DNA from: an uncultured Eubacterium sp.
GTDB lineage: Bacteria > Bacillota > Clostridia > Oscillospirales > Acutalibacteraceae
Assembly (NCBI GenBank): GCA_910577215.1
Contig: CAJTMQ010000004.1
Location: 1-17,822, forward strand
Direction of reading: 5' to 3'
DNA length: 17,822 nucleotides
The notes below the pieces were generated by a model that saw only the letters and a list, made by a program, of their open reading frames with translations, was not told the origin of the DNA and searched no databases. Positions 7,179-16,900 of the stretch are shown piece after piece. The stretch's first letter is position 1. Every line of letters starts with the position of its first letter. The position numbers and the translations under genes were made by a program.

Positions 7179-8437
7179 TTCCTTTTTTTAAGATTGATGA
7201 AAAAATAGAAAATGCCTCAGACAGGGCAATGCTTAAGTGCAAAAATCAGTTTGAGAAAATAGAGAAAATTGCAGAATATAATCAATTTAAGGTGCAGTCT
7301 GCTTTTATTGAATTCGGCATATCCGAAAGTCATTTTGTTTCGTCTACAGGCTATGGTTATAATGACAGGGGGCGGGATACACTTGATAAGGTATGGGCCA
7401 AGGTTTTCGGTGCAGAGGATGCGATTGTTCGTCATAATTTCACCTGCGGCACGCATACACTTGCAACCGCACTTTTCGGTGTGCTAAGACCCGGTGATAA
7501 AATGCTTTGTGTTACGGGTACACCTTATGACACGATTCACAATGTAATCGGTATTTCCGGCTCTGATATGGGTTCTTTAAAGGATTTCGGTGTTTTGTAT
7601 GATGAAGTTCCTTTAAAAAACGAAAAACTTGATTATGCAGCTATAGAACGTGCCGTTGATGATACGGTTACCATGGTTTATATTCAGCGCAGCCGCGGCT
7701 ATGAGCTTAGACCGAGCCTTTTGATAGAAGAAATTGAAAAGGTAATTAAAATTGCAAAAGGTAAGAACCCGAATGTTATTGTTATGGTTGACAATTGCTA
7801 TGGTGAGTTTGTGCAGACAAAGGAACCTACAGATGTCGGTGCAGATTTGATTGCAGGCTCGCTTATAAAGAATGCAGGCGGCGGAATTGCCACAACCGGC
7901 GGTTACATAGCGGGCAGAAGTGATTTGGTTGAGAAATGTGCGTATCGTCTGACAACACCGGGTCTTGGCAGAGAGGTAGGGGCAACGCTTGGTCATAACA
8001 GAGAATTATATATGGGCTTGTTTTATGCTCCTCATACAGCTGGTGAAGCGCTTAAAAGTGCCGTTTATATATCTGCTCTTTTTGAAGATTTCGGGTATGA
8101 TACAACGCCTGCGTTTGATGCAGAAAGAGGAGATATAGTTCAGTCTTTAGGTCTTGAAAATCCTGATAGTCTTGTTGCTTTCTGTCAGGGTATCCAAAGC
8201 GGCAGCCCTATAGACAGTTATTGTATGCCTGAGCCTTGGGATATGCCCGGATATGACAGTAAGGTGGTTATGGCTGCTGGTGCATTTACACTTGGTTCTT
8301 CCATAGAGCTTTCGGCAGATGCCCCTATAAGAGAGCCGTATTATGCATGGATACAGGGCGGACTGAATTTTCACAGTGCAAAAATATGTGCAATGCTTGC
8401 AGCACAGAAAATGTTGGAAAGAGGATTATTGAAATAA
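7175..8437 (+). CDS. PLP-dependent methionine gamma-lyase / 'aluminium resistance' family protein
   Basis: This is a fold-type I pyridoxal-phosphate enzyme of the Met_gamma_lyase family (PF06838), often labelled aluminium resistance protein. It has 420 residues, a normal length. Family hallmarks are the start of the cofactor domain (FVSSTGYGYNDRGRDTLDKVWA), the phosphate-binding turn RHNFTCGTHT, VDNCYGEF with Asp206 placed to contact the pyridine nitrogen, and GSLIKNAGGGIA with Lys232 as probable Schiff-base lysine. I choose ATG 7175, which forms ATGA with the GNAT stop and has GGAGA eight bases upstream. ATG 7160 has no spacing for a ribosome binding site. The real substrate is not established; a C-S lyase acting on sulfur amino acids is the family expectation. 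In many Firmicutes this gene sits near glnR or miaA; that context is absent here. Confidence 0.88.
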   Translation: MIPFFKIDEKIENASDRAMLKCKNQFEKIEKIAEYNQFKVQSAFIEFGISESHFVSSTGYGYNDRGRDTLDKVWAKVFGAEDAIVRHNFTCGTHTLATALFGVLRPGDKMLCVTGTPYDTIHNVIGISGSDMGSLKDFGVLYDEVPLKNEKLDYAAIERAVDDTVTMVYIQRSRGYELRPSLLIEEIEKVIKIAKGKNPNVIVMVDNCYGEFVQTKEPTDVGADLIAGSLIKNAGGGIATTGGYIAGRSDLVEKCAYRLTTPGLGREVGATLGHNRELYMGLFYAPHTAGEALKSAVYISALFEDFGYDTTPAFDAERGDIVQSLGLENPDSLVAFCQGIQSGSPIDSYCMPEPWDMPGYDSKVVMAAGAFTLGSSIELSADAPIREPYYAWIQGGLNFHSAKICAMLAAQKMLERGLLK

Positions 8438-9153
8438 TGTATAACTTCAGCGGAATAAAACCTGAAATAGTTGAGCTTTTATCATTGAACAGATTTAATG
8501 ATTCAAAGGCATTTTATGAAGAACATAAGGAAACCTTAAAGCAGGGCGCAACAATCCCTATGAGGCAGATTGTGCTTGATTTATCGGATATGATGAGCGA
8601 GCTTGATCCGCTTGCGGATTTAAACCCTGTTTATTCCGTTTCAAGAATAAGAAGAGATACCAGGCGAACAAAAAACAAAATGCTGTATCGTGAAAATCTG
8701 TGGCTTATGTTAAGAAGAAATAAGGTTGCATTTCCTTTTGCACCGTTTTATTGGTTTGAATTTCTTCCTGCAGGATATGCCTTCGGCTTGGGAATGTGGA
8801 CTCAGAAGCCGTCACAGTTTGATGTTGTCAGGCAGAAAATTCTTGAAGAGCCGAAAAGATGGCTTGATGCGGTTAAAGCAACGGAAAATGCAGGCTTAAC
8901 TTACGGAACGCGTGATTATTACAAAAAAGATAAAGTGCCTGATGCACCCGAAGAATTAAAGCAATATCTTAATGCCAAGAATATGGAATTTGTTTGTTGG
9001 AATTCCAATCTTGAAAATATTGCTTCAAGCAAGCTTATTGATGAACTGAGGCTTATGCTTGATATTTCTTCACCTATGTATCAGTTCTTAATAGAAGCTT
9101 ATGATAAAGCAGTCAGTGAGGGTTTAATAAATGCAGATGATTACAGAAGATAG
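8437..9153 (+). CDS. DUF2461-family protein
   Basis: This 238-residue protein resembles the DUF2461/TIGR02453 family of unknown function. Matching features are the opening FSGIKPEIVELLSLNRFNDS followed by AFYEEHKETL, the RIRRDTRRTKNK segment (family pattern R-x-x-R-D-x-R-F-x-x-D-K), PFYWFEFLPAGYAFGLGMW, then QKPSQFDVVRQKI. I choose ATG 8437, which overlaps the stop of the PLP gene as TAATG with GAGG 12 bases upstream. The frame is open upstream to 8347, but that part lies within the previous gene. The protein is soluble with no signal peptide. No catalytic residues are established for the family and I do not assign a role. Confidence 0.75.
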   Translation: MYNFSGIKPEIVELLSLNRFNDSKAFYEEHKETLKQGATIPMRQIVLDLSDMMSELDPLADLNPVYSVSRIRRDTRRTKNKMLYRENLWLMLRRNKVAFPFAPFYWFEFLPAGYAFGLGMWTQKPSQFDVVRQKILEEPKRWLDAVKATENAGLTYGTRDYYKKDKVPDAPEELKQYLNAKNMEFVCWNSNLENIASSKLIDELRLMLDISSPMYQFLIEAYDKAVSEGLINADDYRR

Positions 9154-10624
9154 CTTGTTAAAGCTGAAAAGCGGCACGGATATAAGAGGTGTTGCAGTTG
9201 AAACAGAAACAGAGAAGGTTGAATTAACAGATGAGGTTGTTGAAAAAATCTGCACCGCATTTGTAATTTGGCTCAGAAAAAAAGAGAATAAAGATGATTT
9301 AAGAATTGCTGTAGGTCATGATTCAAGAATATCTGCCCAAAGGATTAAAAATGCTGCTATAAAAGCATTTATCAGTGAGGGTACAGCGGTTTATGATTGT
9401 TATTTGGCGTCCACGCCTTCTATGTTTATGTCTATCGTTCTTGATATTCAGGTTGATGCTTCGCTTGAAATAACAGCCTCTCATCATCCTTATCAAAGAA
9501 ACGGACTTAAATTCTTTACACGAAACGGTGGTCTTGAGGGAAAAGACGTTAAAGATATACTTGAGCTTGCTTACAGTGCTGAATTAGGCACGAAAGAGGG
9601 CAAAGTTATTCCTTACAACTTTATGCACGTTTATTGCGAGCATTTAAGAAACACTATAATCAAAGAGGTTGATTGCGGTAATAAGCCGCTTGCAGGACTT
9701 AAAATTTCAGTTGATGCAGGAAACGGTGTGGGCGGTTTTTATGCTTCTGACGTTCTTGAACCTCTTGGTGCAGATGTAAGCGGCAGTCAGTTTTTAGAGC
9801 CTGACGGAATGTTTCCCAATCACATTCCTAATCCTGAAAATAAAGAGGCAATTGCTTCTGCCTGTGAAATGGTAAAGAACTCAAAGTCTGATTTCGGTCT
9901 TATTTTTGATACAGATGTAGACAGAATGGGCTGTGTAAGTGCAGACGGCGAAGAAATTAACAGAAACCGCTTGGTTGCACTTGCTTCCGTTATTGCACTT
10001 GATGGCAACAGCGGTGCAACCGTTGTAACGGACAGTCTTACTTCAGATGGATTAAGAGAATTTATTGAGAAGGATTTGGGGGGTAAACAGCTTCGCTTTA
10101 AGCGCGGATATAAAAATGTTATTGATAAATCCATAGAGCTTAATAACGGCGGTGTTAATTCTCCGCTTGCTATTGAAACCAGCGGTCATGCGGCACTTAA
10201 AGAAAATTATTTTCTGGATGACGGTGCGTATCTTGCTACAAAAATTGTTATTCTGCTTGCAAAACTGAATCAGCAGGGAAAATGTATTGATGATTTAATT
10301 AAAAATCTTAAAGAACCTGCTGAAAGTGTTGAAATCAGAATTCCTATTTTGCTTGATAATTTCACTGCATACGGTGAGAAGGTTATTGCAGACTTACAGA
10401 AGTATGCGGAAAACAGAGACGGCTGGGAAGTTGAAAAAGAAAATTATGAGGGTGTAAGAATAAATGTTAAAGGCGGTTGGTTTTTGCTTCGTCTTTCAGT
10501 TCACGATCCTATTCTTCCTCTGAATATAGAAAATGATAATATAGGTGTTTGTGCGGAAATTGCAAAAGAGCTTAAAGAATTTTTTGCTTCCTTTGACAAG
10601 CTTGATTTAAAAAATTTTGATTAA
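9131..10624 (+). CDS. Phosphoglucomutase/phosphomannomutase-family phosphohexomutase
   Basis: This alpha-D-phosphohexomutase (497 residues) would interconvert sugar 1- and 6-phosphates in the cytoplasm, feeding nucleotide-sugar and cell-wall synthesis. Three of the four active-site loops are clear: the phosphoserine loop TASHHP (Ser117), the metal loop DTDVDR (Asp260, Asp262, Asp264), and the sugar loop ETSGH (Glu349, Ser351, His353). The fourth, phosphate-binding loop, usually R-x-S-x-T-E-P, reads RLSVHDP (Arg454-Pro460), followed by ILPLNIE. TASHHP also differs from the common TASHNP. I infer a divergent subfamily rather than a dead enzyme, because the catalytic Ser and all metal ligands remain. 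The start ATG 9131 lies 23 bases inside the DUF2461 gene, with GAGGG ending eight bases upstream. Whether glucose or mannose is preferred cannot be read. Confidence 0.88.
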   Translation: MQMITEDSLLKLKSGTDIRGVAVETETEKVELTDEVVEKICTAFVIWLRKKENKDDLRIAVGHDSRISAQRIKNAAIKAFISEGTAVYDCYLASTPSMFMSIVLDIQVDASLEITASHHPYQRNGLKFFTRNGGLEGKDVKDILELAYSAELGTKEGKVIPYNFMHVYCEHLRNTIIKEVDCGNKPLAGLKISVDAGNGVGGFYASDVLEPLGADVSGSQFLEPDGMFPNHIPNPENKEAIASACEMVKNSKSDFGLIFDTDVDRMGCVSADGEEINRNRLVALASVIALDGNSGATVVTDSLTSDGLREFIEKDLGGKQLRFKRGYKNVIDKSIELNNGGVNSPLAIETSGHAALKENYFLDDGAYLATKIVILLAKLNQQGKCIDDLIKNLKEPAESVEIRIPILLDNFTAYGEKVIADLQKYAENRDGWEVEKENYEGVRINVKGGWFLLRLSVHDPILPLNIENDNIGVCAEIAKELKEFFASFDKLDLKNFD

Positions 10625-10638
10625 CTGAAGGATGCAGT

Positions 10639-13600
10639 ATGTTACATTTTATCTTCGGCCGTTCGGGCTATGGCAAAACTGAATATTGTTTTTCTGCAAT
10701 TGAAAGCCTTGTAAAAAACGGCGAAGATAAAATATTGCTTATAACACCTGAGCAGTACAATTTTACCGCCGAACGCAGGCTGCTTAAATCGCTTGGTGAA
10801 AAAAATATCTGCAAGGTTGAGAATTCTTCTTTTTCACGCCTTAACAATGAGGTTTCAAGGCTTTACGGAGGCAATGCTCTTCCTGTAATATCAGGCGGCG
10901 GAAAAGCTGTTTTAATGAAAAAGGCTGTTGATTCTGTGAAAGACAGCCTGCGTGTATTTAATAAAAAAATAAACTCATCTTCCTTTGTAACATCTATGGT
11001 TAAAATATATGATGAAATGAAATCCTGCGATATATCTTCTGCTGAGATGCTTGCCGCATCGGGTAGAGTGGATAAGGAAGTGCTTTCACGCAAGCTGTAT
11101 GATATGAGCTTAATAATAGAGGCATATGAAAAGCTTTTAGACGGCAATTACTTTGATTCTGCTGATGAACTCTCAAGGCTTTATGACAAGCTGGTTGATA
11201 CAGACTATTTAAAGGACAGAAGTGTGTTTATAGATGGATTTAACGGCTTTGTTGCAAATGAGTATAAGATTTTAGAGTACATTATCAAAACTGCTAAGGA
11301 TATTACCATAACGCTTGCAACAGACTCTTTCGGAAGCAATGATGAGTATGATCTGTTTTCATATGTAAACAGAAACGCCGAAATCCTGAAAAAAATTGCT
11401 GAAAAAAACGGCGTTGAAATTGAAGTTATCAGTCTTGATAAAAATTACAGAACAGATAATAAGGCACTTGCATTTTGTGAAAAATATCTTTATTCAAGAA
11501 ACAGTAATCAGTTTGAGGAATGCCCGGAAAATATAAAAATTTATTCAGCAAAAAGTGTTTCAGATGAATGTGAGTACATAGCACGTGAAATAAAAAAGGA
11601 ACTGCGAGAGGGCAAAAGAGCACGAGAAATTGCCGTTATATGCCGTGATATGGACTTTTATTCAAATGAAATCATTTATGCATTCCGTAAATATGAAATA
11701 CCATTTTATGATGATGAGCGTCAGCCGATTAACACGCAGCCGCTGATGGTGTTTGTTCAGTATCTTTTAAGAACGGTTATATATTCCTTTAAATCAGACG
11801 ATGTCTTAAGTCTTGCCAAAACGGGACTGACGGATCTTGATTCAAAAAGTATAAGTAATCTTGAAAATTACATATATTTGTGGAACATCAACGGTATAAA
11901 AAAATGGGGCAGTGAATTTGAATCATCAACAAAAGGCTTTGTTTCCGAAATTACGGAAAGTGACAGAAACAGGCTTGAAAAAATCAATGCTTCAAGAGAT
12001 TATTTGTTCAGCAGAATTAACCGTTTTAAAAATTCAATAAAGACTAAAAATGCTAAAGAAATCGGAAGAAGCATTTATAATCTGTTGATTTCATTTCATG
12101 TGAATAAAAATTTAAAGGATATTGCACAGCTTCTTTCAGGATATGGAAGAAATGTTCTTGCTGAGGAGCAGGGCAGAGTGTGGGATATTCTTATGAATAT
12201 TTTAAATCAGCTTGTTACTGTGCTTGGTGATGAAGAAATTACGATTAAGGATTATTTTACTCTGTTTAATATTATGATTTCCTGCGAGGATCTCGGTGTG
12301 CTGCCACAGGGGCTTGATAATGTTCAGTTCGGCCAGGCAGACAGAATCAGAGCCGATAATCCTAAATCGGTTTATATTCTCGGTGCTAATGAGGGCGAAT
12401 TTCCAAGGGCGGTTACAAGCGGAGGACTTTTGTCTGAAAGTGACAGAATTATACTCAGCAATAATGATTTTGAGCTTTATTCCTTCGGTGAAACGCTTAA
12501 TCTGCAGGAACGTTATTTTGCATATATGGCAACAAGCGTGGCAAGTGAAAGGCTATGTGTCACATATCTCGGAAACGGAGCAAATCCTACACCGTCTGTA
12601 ATTGTAACCTCGCTGAAAAAGATTTTTCCTGATATAAAAGAAATAAAGTATTCGGATATTCCCGAGATAGATTTGATTGAAAGCAAATCGTCTGCATTTG
12701 AAATGATGGCGGAAAGATTTAATTATAACAGCGAATTTTCCGAATCTCTGAAAGAATATTTAAAAAATGATGAGCGCTTTAGTTCAATAAAACTTCTTGC
12801 CGAAAATGATGAAATAAGTATTCAGGATTCAAAGCTTTCAACAAGCCTTTTCGGTGAGCATATGTACCTTTCAGCTTCAAGGCTGGAGGATTTTTTCAAC
12901 TGCCGTTTCAGATATTTCTGCAAGTTCGGGCTTGGTGCAAAGCCGCGCACAAAGGCACAGATGGATGCAATGAAAACGGGCACGGTTATTCATTATGTGC
13001 TTGAAAACTTAATTGCACAAACAGGCTCTGAAAGGCTTGGGCAGATGAGCAATGCTGAAATCAGAATACTCGTTGACAAATATCTGCGAATGTATCTTGA
13101 TCATGAAATGGGAAGCAGCAGCGAATTTACAGCAAGATTTACCTATCAGTTTCTTCGTCTTTCAAAAATGCTTTACAGTGTTGTAAGCCGTCTTGCAGCA
13201 GAATTTTCTCAAAGTAAATTTGAAGCTAAGGCCTTTGAACTGAATATTGATAAGGACGGCGAAGTTAAGCCTGTAATCATCAGTCTTGACAGCGGCGGAA
13301 CGGTTCAGCTTCGGGGTGAGGTTGACCGTGTTGATGTGCTGGATGAAAACGGTATTCGATATGTTAGAGTAATAGATTATAAATCCGGCAACAAAAAATT
13401 CAGTCTGTCTGATATTCTTTACGGACTTAATTTACAGATGTTTGTATATCTTTTTAATTTATGCAATGATAAAAGCAGTGAGTTTTGCGGAACACCTGCA
13501 GGTGTGCTTTATATGCATTCCGCAAGATCTGTTTTCGGTGTTGAACGAAATGCTGATTCATCGTCTGTTATAAAGGAAGAGAACAAAGAATTCAAAATGA

Positions 13601-13953
13601 AGGGGCTTGTTCTTTATGATGAAGAGCACGATATACTTCAGTCAATGGAAAAGGACTTAGAGGGTAAGTATATACCCGTTAAATATTCAAAGAAAAACGG
13701 TATTACAGGCTGTTTTGCATCATTGGAAGAGCTTGGAAGAATAAGCAGAAAGGTTGAAAATCTGATTGCAGAAATGGGAAATCTTCTTCAGAAGGGAAGC
13801 ATTAACCAGAATCCGATTAATGGTAAAAATCATGATAAAACCTGTGAATTCTGTGATTATTCATCTGTTTGTGCAAGCAGGAGAATTATTGAAAACCGTG
13901 AAATGGAAGACCTGAAAGACGATGATGTCATAAAAATTCTTAAGGAGGAATAG
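10639..13953 (+). CDS. addB: ATP-dependent helicase-nuclease subunit AddB
   Basis: AddB pairs with AddA to unwind and resect double-strand DNA breaks for RecA loading, and recognises Chi. Visible in the 1104 residues: Walker A GRSGYGKT at 7-14; a long, inactivated helicase-like body; a C-terminal RecB-type nuclease with GEVDRVD (Asp896) and VIDYKSG (Asp913, Lys915) then LNLQM; and an iron-sulfur cluster set C755, C1069, C1072, C1078. The last three have the Cx2C-x5-C spacing known from Bacillus AddB. Length is a little under the usual 1150-1170. The start has GAAGGA at 10627-10632, six bases from ATG 10639 and only 14 bases after the hexomutase stop, so the gene probably shares that transcript. 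addA follows at once. Confidence 0.95.
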   Translation: MLHFIFGRSGYGKTEYCFSAIESLVKNGEDKILLITPEQYNFTAERRLLKSLGEKNICKVENSSFSRLNNEVSRLYGGNALPVISGGGKAVLMKKAVDSVKDSLRVFNKKINSSSFVTSMVKIYDEMKSCDISSAEMLAASGRVDKEVLSRKLYDMSLIIEAYEKLLDGNYFDSADELSRLYDKLVDTDYLKDRSVFIDGFNGFVANEYKILEYIIKTAKDITITLATDSFGSNDEYDLFSYVNRNAEILKKIAEKNGVEIEVISLDKNYRTDNKALAFCEKYLYSRNSNQFEECPENIKIYSAKSVSDECEYIAREIKKELREGKRAREIAVICRDMDFYSNEIIYAFRKYEIPFYDDERQPINTQPLMVFVQYLLRTVIYSFKSDDVLSLAKTGLTDLDSKSISNLENYIYLWNINGIKKWGSEFESSTKGFVSEITESDRNRLEKINASRDYLFSRINRFKNSIKTKNAKEIGRSIYNLLISFHVNKNLKDIAQLLSGYGRNVLAEEQGRVWDILMNILNQLVTVLGDEEITIKDYFTLFNIMISCEDLGVLPQGLDNVQFGQADRIRADNPKSVYILGANEGEFPRAVTSGGLLSESDRIILSNNDFELYSFGETLNLQERYFAYMATSVASERLCVTYLGNGANPTPSVIVTSLKKIFPDIKEIKYSDIPEIDLIESKSSAFEMMAERFNYNSEFSESLKEYLKNDERFSSIKLLAENDEISIQDSKLSTSLFGEHMYLSASRLEDFFNCRFRYFCKFGLGAKPRTKAQMDAMKTGTVIHYVLENLIAQTGSERLGQMSNAEIRILVDKYLRMYLDHEMGSSSEFTARFTYQFLRLSKMLYSVVSRLAAEFSQSKFEAKAFELNIDKDGEVKPVIISLDSGGTVQLRGEVDRVDVLDENGIRYVRVIDYKSGNKKFSLSDILYGLNLQMFVYLFNLCNDKSSEFCGTPAGVLYMHSARSVFGVERNADSSSVIKEENKEFKMKGLVLYDEEHDILQSMEKDLEGKYIPVKYSKKNGITGCFASLEELGRISRKVENLIAEMGNLLQKGSINQNPINGKNHDKTCEFCDYSSVCASRRIIENREMEDLKDDDVIKILKEE

Positions 13954-13959
13954 ACTTTG
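13942..13959 (+). promoter_or_regulatory. Ribosome binding site fixing a TTG start for addA
   Basis: A perfect AAGGAGG at 13942-13948 lies inside the last codons of addB, eight bases before TTG 13957. The strength and spacing decide the non-ATG start and suggest addA is expressed well despite TTG. Confidence 0.8.
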
Positions 13960-16900
13960 CCGCAGTGGACTACACAACAGAATAATGCAATAAAAGCAAG
14001 AAATGCAAATATTCTTGTTTCGGCTGCTGCAGGCTCAGGTAAAACAGCGGTTTTGGTTGAACGTGTTAAAGAAATAATCACCGATAAATCAAACCCGGTT
14101 AATGTAGACCGCCTTTTGATTGTTACCTTCACAAATGCGGCAGCTGCCGAAATGAAATCAAGAATCGCATCAAAGCTTGAAGATATAATTAAAGAAAACC
14201 CTGCCGATATGAATGCTCAAAAGCAGATGTCTTTATTACCGTGTGCAAGAATATGTACAATTGATTCCTTCTGTCTGAATCTGGTTAAGGATAATTTTTT
14301 TAATCTCGGAATAAGTCAGGATTTTACAATCATTGATGAAGCAGAAGCAAATATACTTTCCGAAACCGCCTTAAATACAGTTCTTGATAGCTTTTATGAA
14401 GAAAGCAATCCTGAATTTCTTAAATTAACGGAAATGCTGTCTTCACCCAAGGATGATAAGGCTCTTATTTCCGCTGTTAAGAAGATTTATAATTACATAT
14501 ATGCTCAGCCTTTTCCTATTAAATGGCTTTATGAAATGGCAGAGCTTTATAATCCTTCTGTTTCACTTGAGGAAAGTGTATGGTATTCATATCTCACAGA
14601 AGAAATTAAGTCTGCTTTAAACTACGGCAGAAGCCTTGTGCTTCAGTGTATGGATTTGCTTGAGCCGTCTGACGAGCTGTTTGATAAATATTCTGAAAAT
14701 CTTGAAGATGATTTAAGAATCTATGATTATCTTATTGAGCATTCCGACGGAAAATGGGATGATATAGTCGAATCCTTTAAGAATATATCCTTTTCAAGAC
14801 TCGCTAATAAAAGAGGATATGAATCACCCATTAAATATGATTTAATATCAAGACGTGATACATATAAAAATATTGTAAATAAAGATTTAAAGGCTCTTTT
14901 CTGTGCAATGGCTGATGATTATACCGAGGATATGAAAGAACTTTATCCGCTCTTAAAGAAGCTTTGTGAGGTGGTTGAGGCACTTGATAAGGAGCTTCTT
15001 GCACTTAAAGAGCAGCGTAACGGCTATTCTTTTTCGGATGTTGAGCATTTTGCAATCAGATTGCTTGTTGATACTGATGAAAACGGAAATACTTTCAAAT
15101 CTGATCTGGCAGTTGATATGGAAAATAATTTCTATGAAATACTGATTGACGAGTATCAGGATACGAATGAAGCACAGGATTTAATATATTCAATGCTTTC
15201 AAACGGCAAAAACTGTTTTATGGTTGGAGATGTTAAGCAGAGCATTTACCGCTTCAGACTTGCAATGCCGCATATATTTATCAGCAAAAGAAATCAATAT
15301 AAAAGCTATAATGAAAATGAATGTGATAATGCAAAAATCATTTTAGACAAAAATTTCCGTTCAAGAAAAAATATCTGTGATTATGTTAACTATGTTTTTT
15401 CTGCCTTTATGAGCAAAAAGGTTGGCGAAATAGATTATAATGAGAATGAATTTTTGAACTATGGTGCTGATTATGAAGATAAAAATATTTTATCGGCTCA
15501 GCTGAAAATTCTGCAGGGCACAAAGGGTAAGGATTTTGATGAAAATGAAGCGGCTTATATTGCAAACACTATTCTCGCTAAGGTTAAAGCAGGAGAGCTT
15601 GTAAAGGAAGGTAATTCGTACAGACCTATACGCTTCGGAGATTTTGCAATACTTCTTCGTTCAACTAAAAGGCACATCAATGAATACAATGAAGTTTTAA
15701 CAGCATTTGGTATTCCTGTTATATGTGATAATTCATCTAATCTGTTTGAAAGCAATGAAATAAAAATACTGCTTTCACTGCTCAGGGTAATTGATAACCC
15801 TATGCAGGATATACCGCTGCTTTCGGTTATGATGTCACCACTATATGGTTTCACTGCTGATGAAATGGCTGAAATCAAAACAGAAAGCAATAATAGAAAC
15901 ACAAATCTTTATACGAGTGTTATTAATTCAAAATCTGATAAGGTTAAGTGTTTTCTTGAAGAAATAGATATGTTCGGCAAGGTTGTTGTTACAATGTCTG
16001 TTTCATTTTTCATACGCTATATCTGTGAATATAAAAGCATATTTGCGTTTGCAAATGCACTTGGCAACGGAGAGCAAAGGTGTAGAAATATCAGTAAGTT
16101 TATTGATTTTGCGGCTGCCTTTGATGCTTCTGACAGTGTTGGTCTTACATCATTTATGCGTTATGCTGATAAGGTTGCGGAGAGTGAAAAAGGAATTGAA
16201 AGTGCTTCACTTAATTCTGCTGCAGAAGATGCTGTTGCAATTATGAGTGTTCATCATTCCAAAGGGCTTGAATTTCCTGTTGTGATTCTTGCAGGAGCTT
16301 CCAGAAAGTATAATGTCCGCGACCTTGCGGACAGGCTGCTCCTTAGTCCTTTTTTAGGCCTTGGTGTAAGAATGCATAATGAAGAACAGCTTTTTGATTA
16401 TAATACAATTCCTTATGTGGTTGTTAAGGAACAGAATAAAGCGGCGCTTATCAGTGAAAATCTTCGTGTTCTGTATGTTGCAATGACACGTGCTAAGGAA
16501 CAGTTTATTTCCTTTGTAACGGTTAATCATCTTGACAGCAGAATCAATACCCTTGCTTCTAAAATTTCAGAGGGATATATTAATCCTTATCAGTGCAGAG
16601 GAATTAATTGCGACGGAGATTTTCTGTTAATGGCGGCATTGATTCATCAGAATGGCGGTGAATTAAGAAAACTTATTAATATGAATGTTAAAACCGTTGC
16701 TGCAGATTTCCCCTTAGATGTTGAAATTATTAATTCTGTTGATGAAATTGAAGAAATAATTGATACTGAAAAGGCGAAACCAAACAAAAGCATAGTAGAA
16801 GCAATTGATAAAAAGATTCAATTTAATTATGAGAACAGCAAATTAGCATCCGTATCTGCCAAAAGAACGGCATCAAGCCTTGATGACAGTGTTAAGAATT

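Noticed and set aside
13492..13505. Perfect 14-base palindrome in addB
   Set aside because: It encodes part of GTPAGVLY in the conserved nuclease domain; a single occurrence in coding sequence is most likely chance.
16315..16332. Six-pair hairpin GTCCGC/GCGGAC in addA
   Set aside because: It falls within coding sequence (NVRDLADR) with no T-run and no nearby gene boundary.
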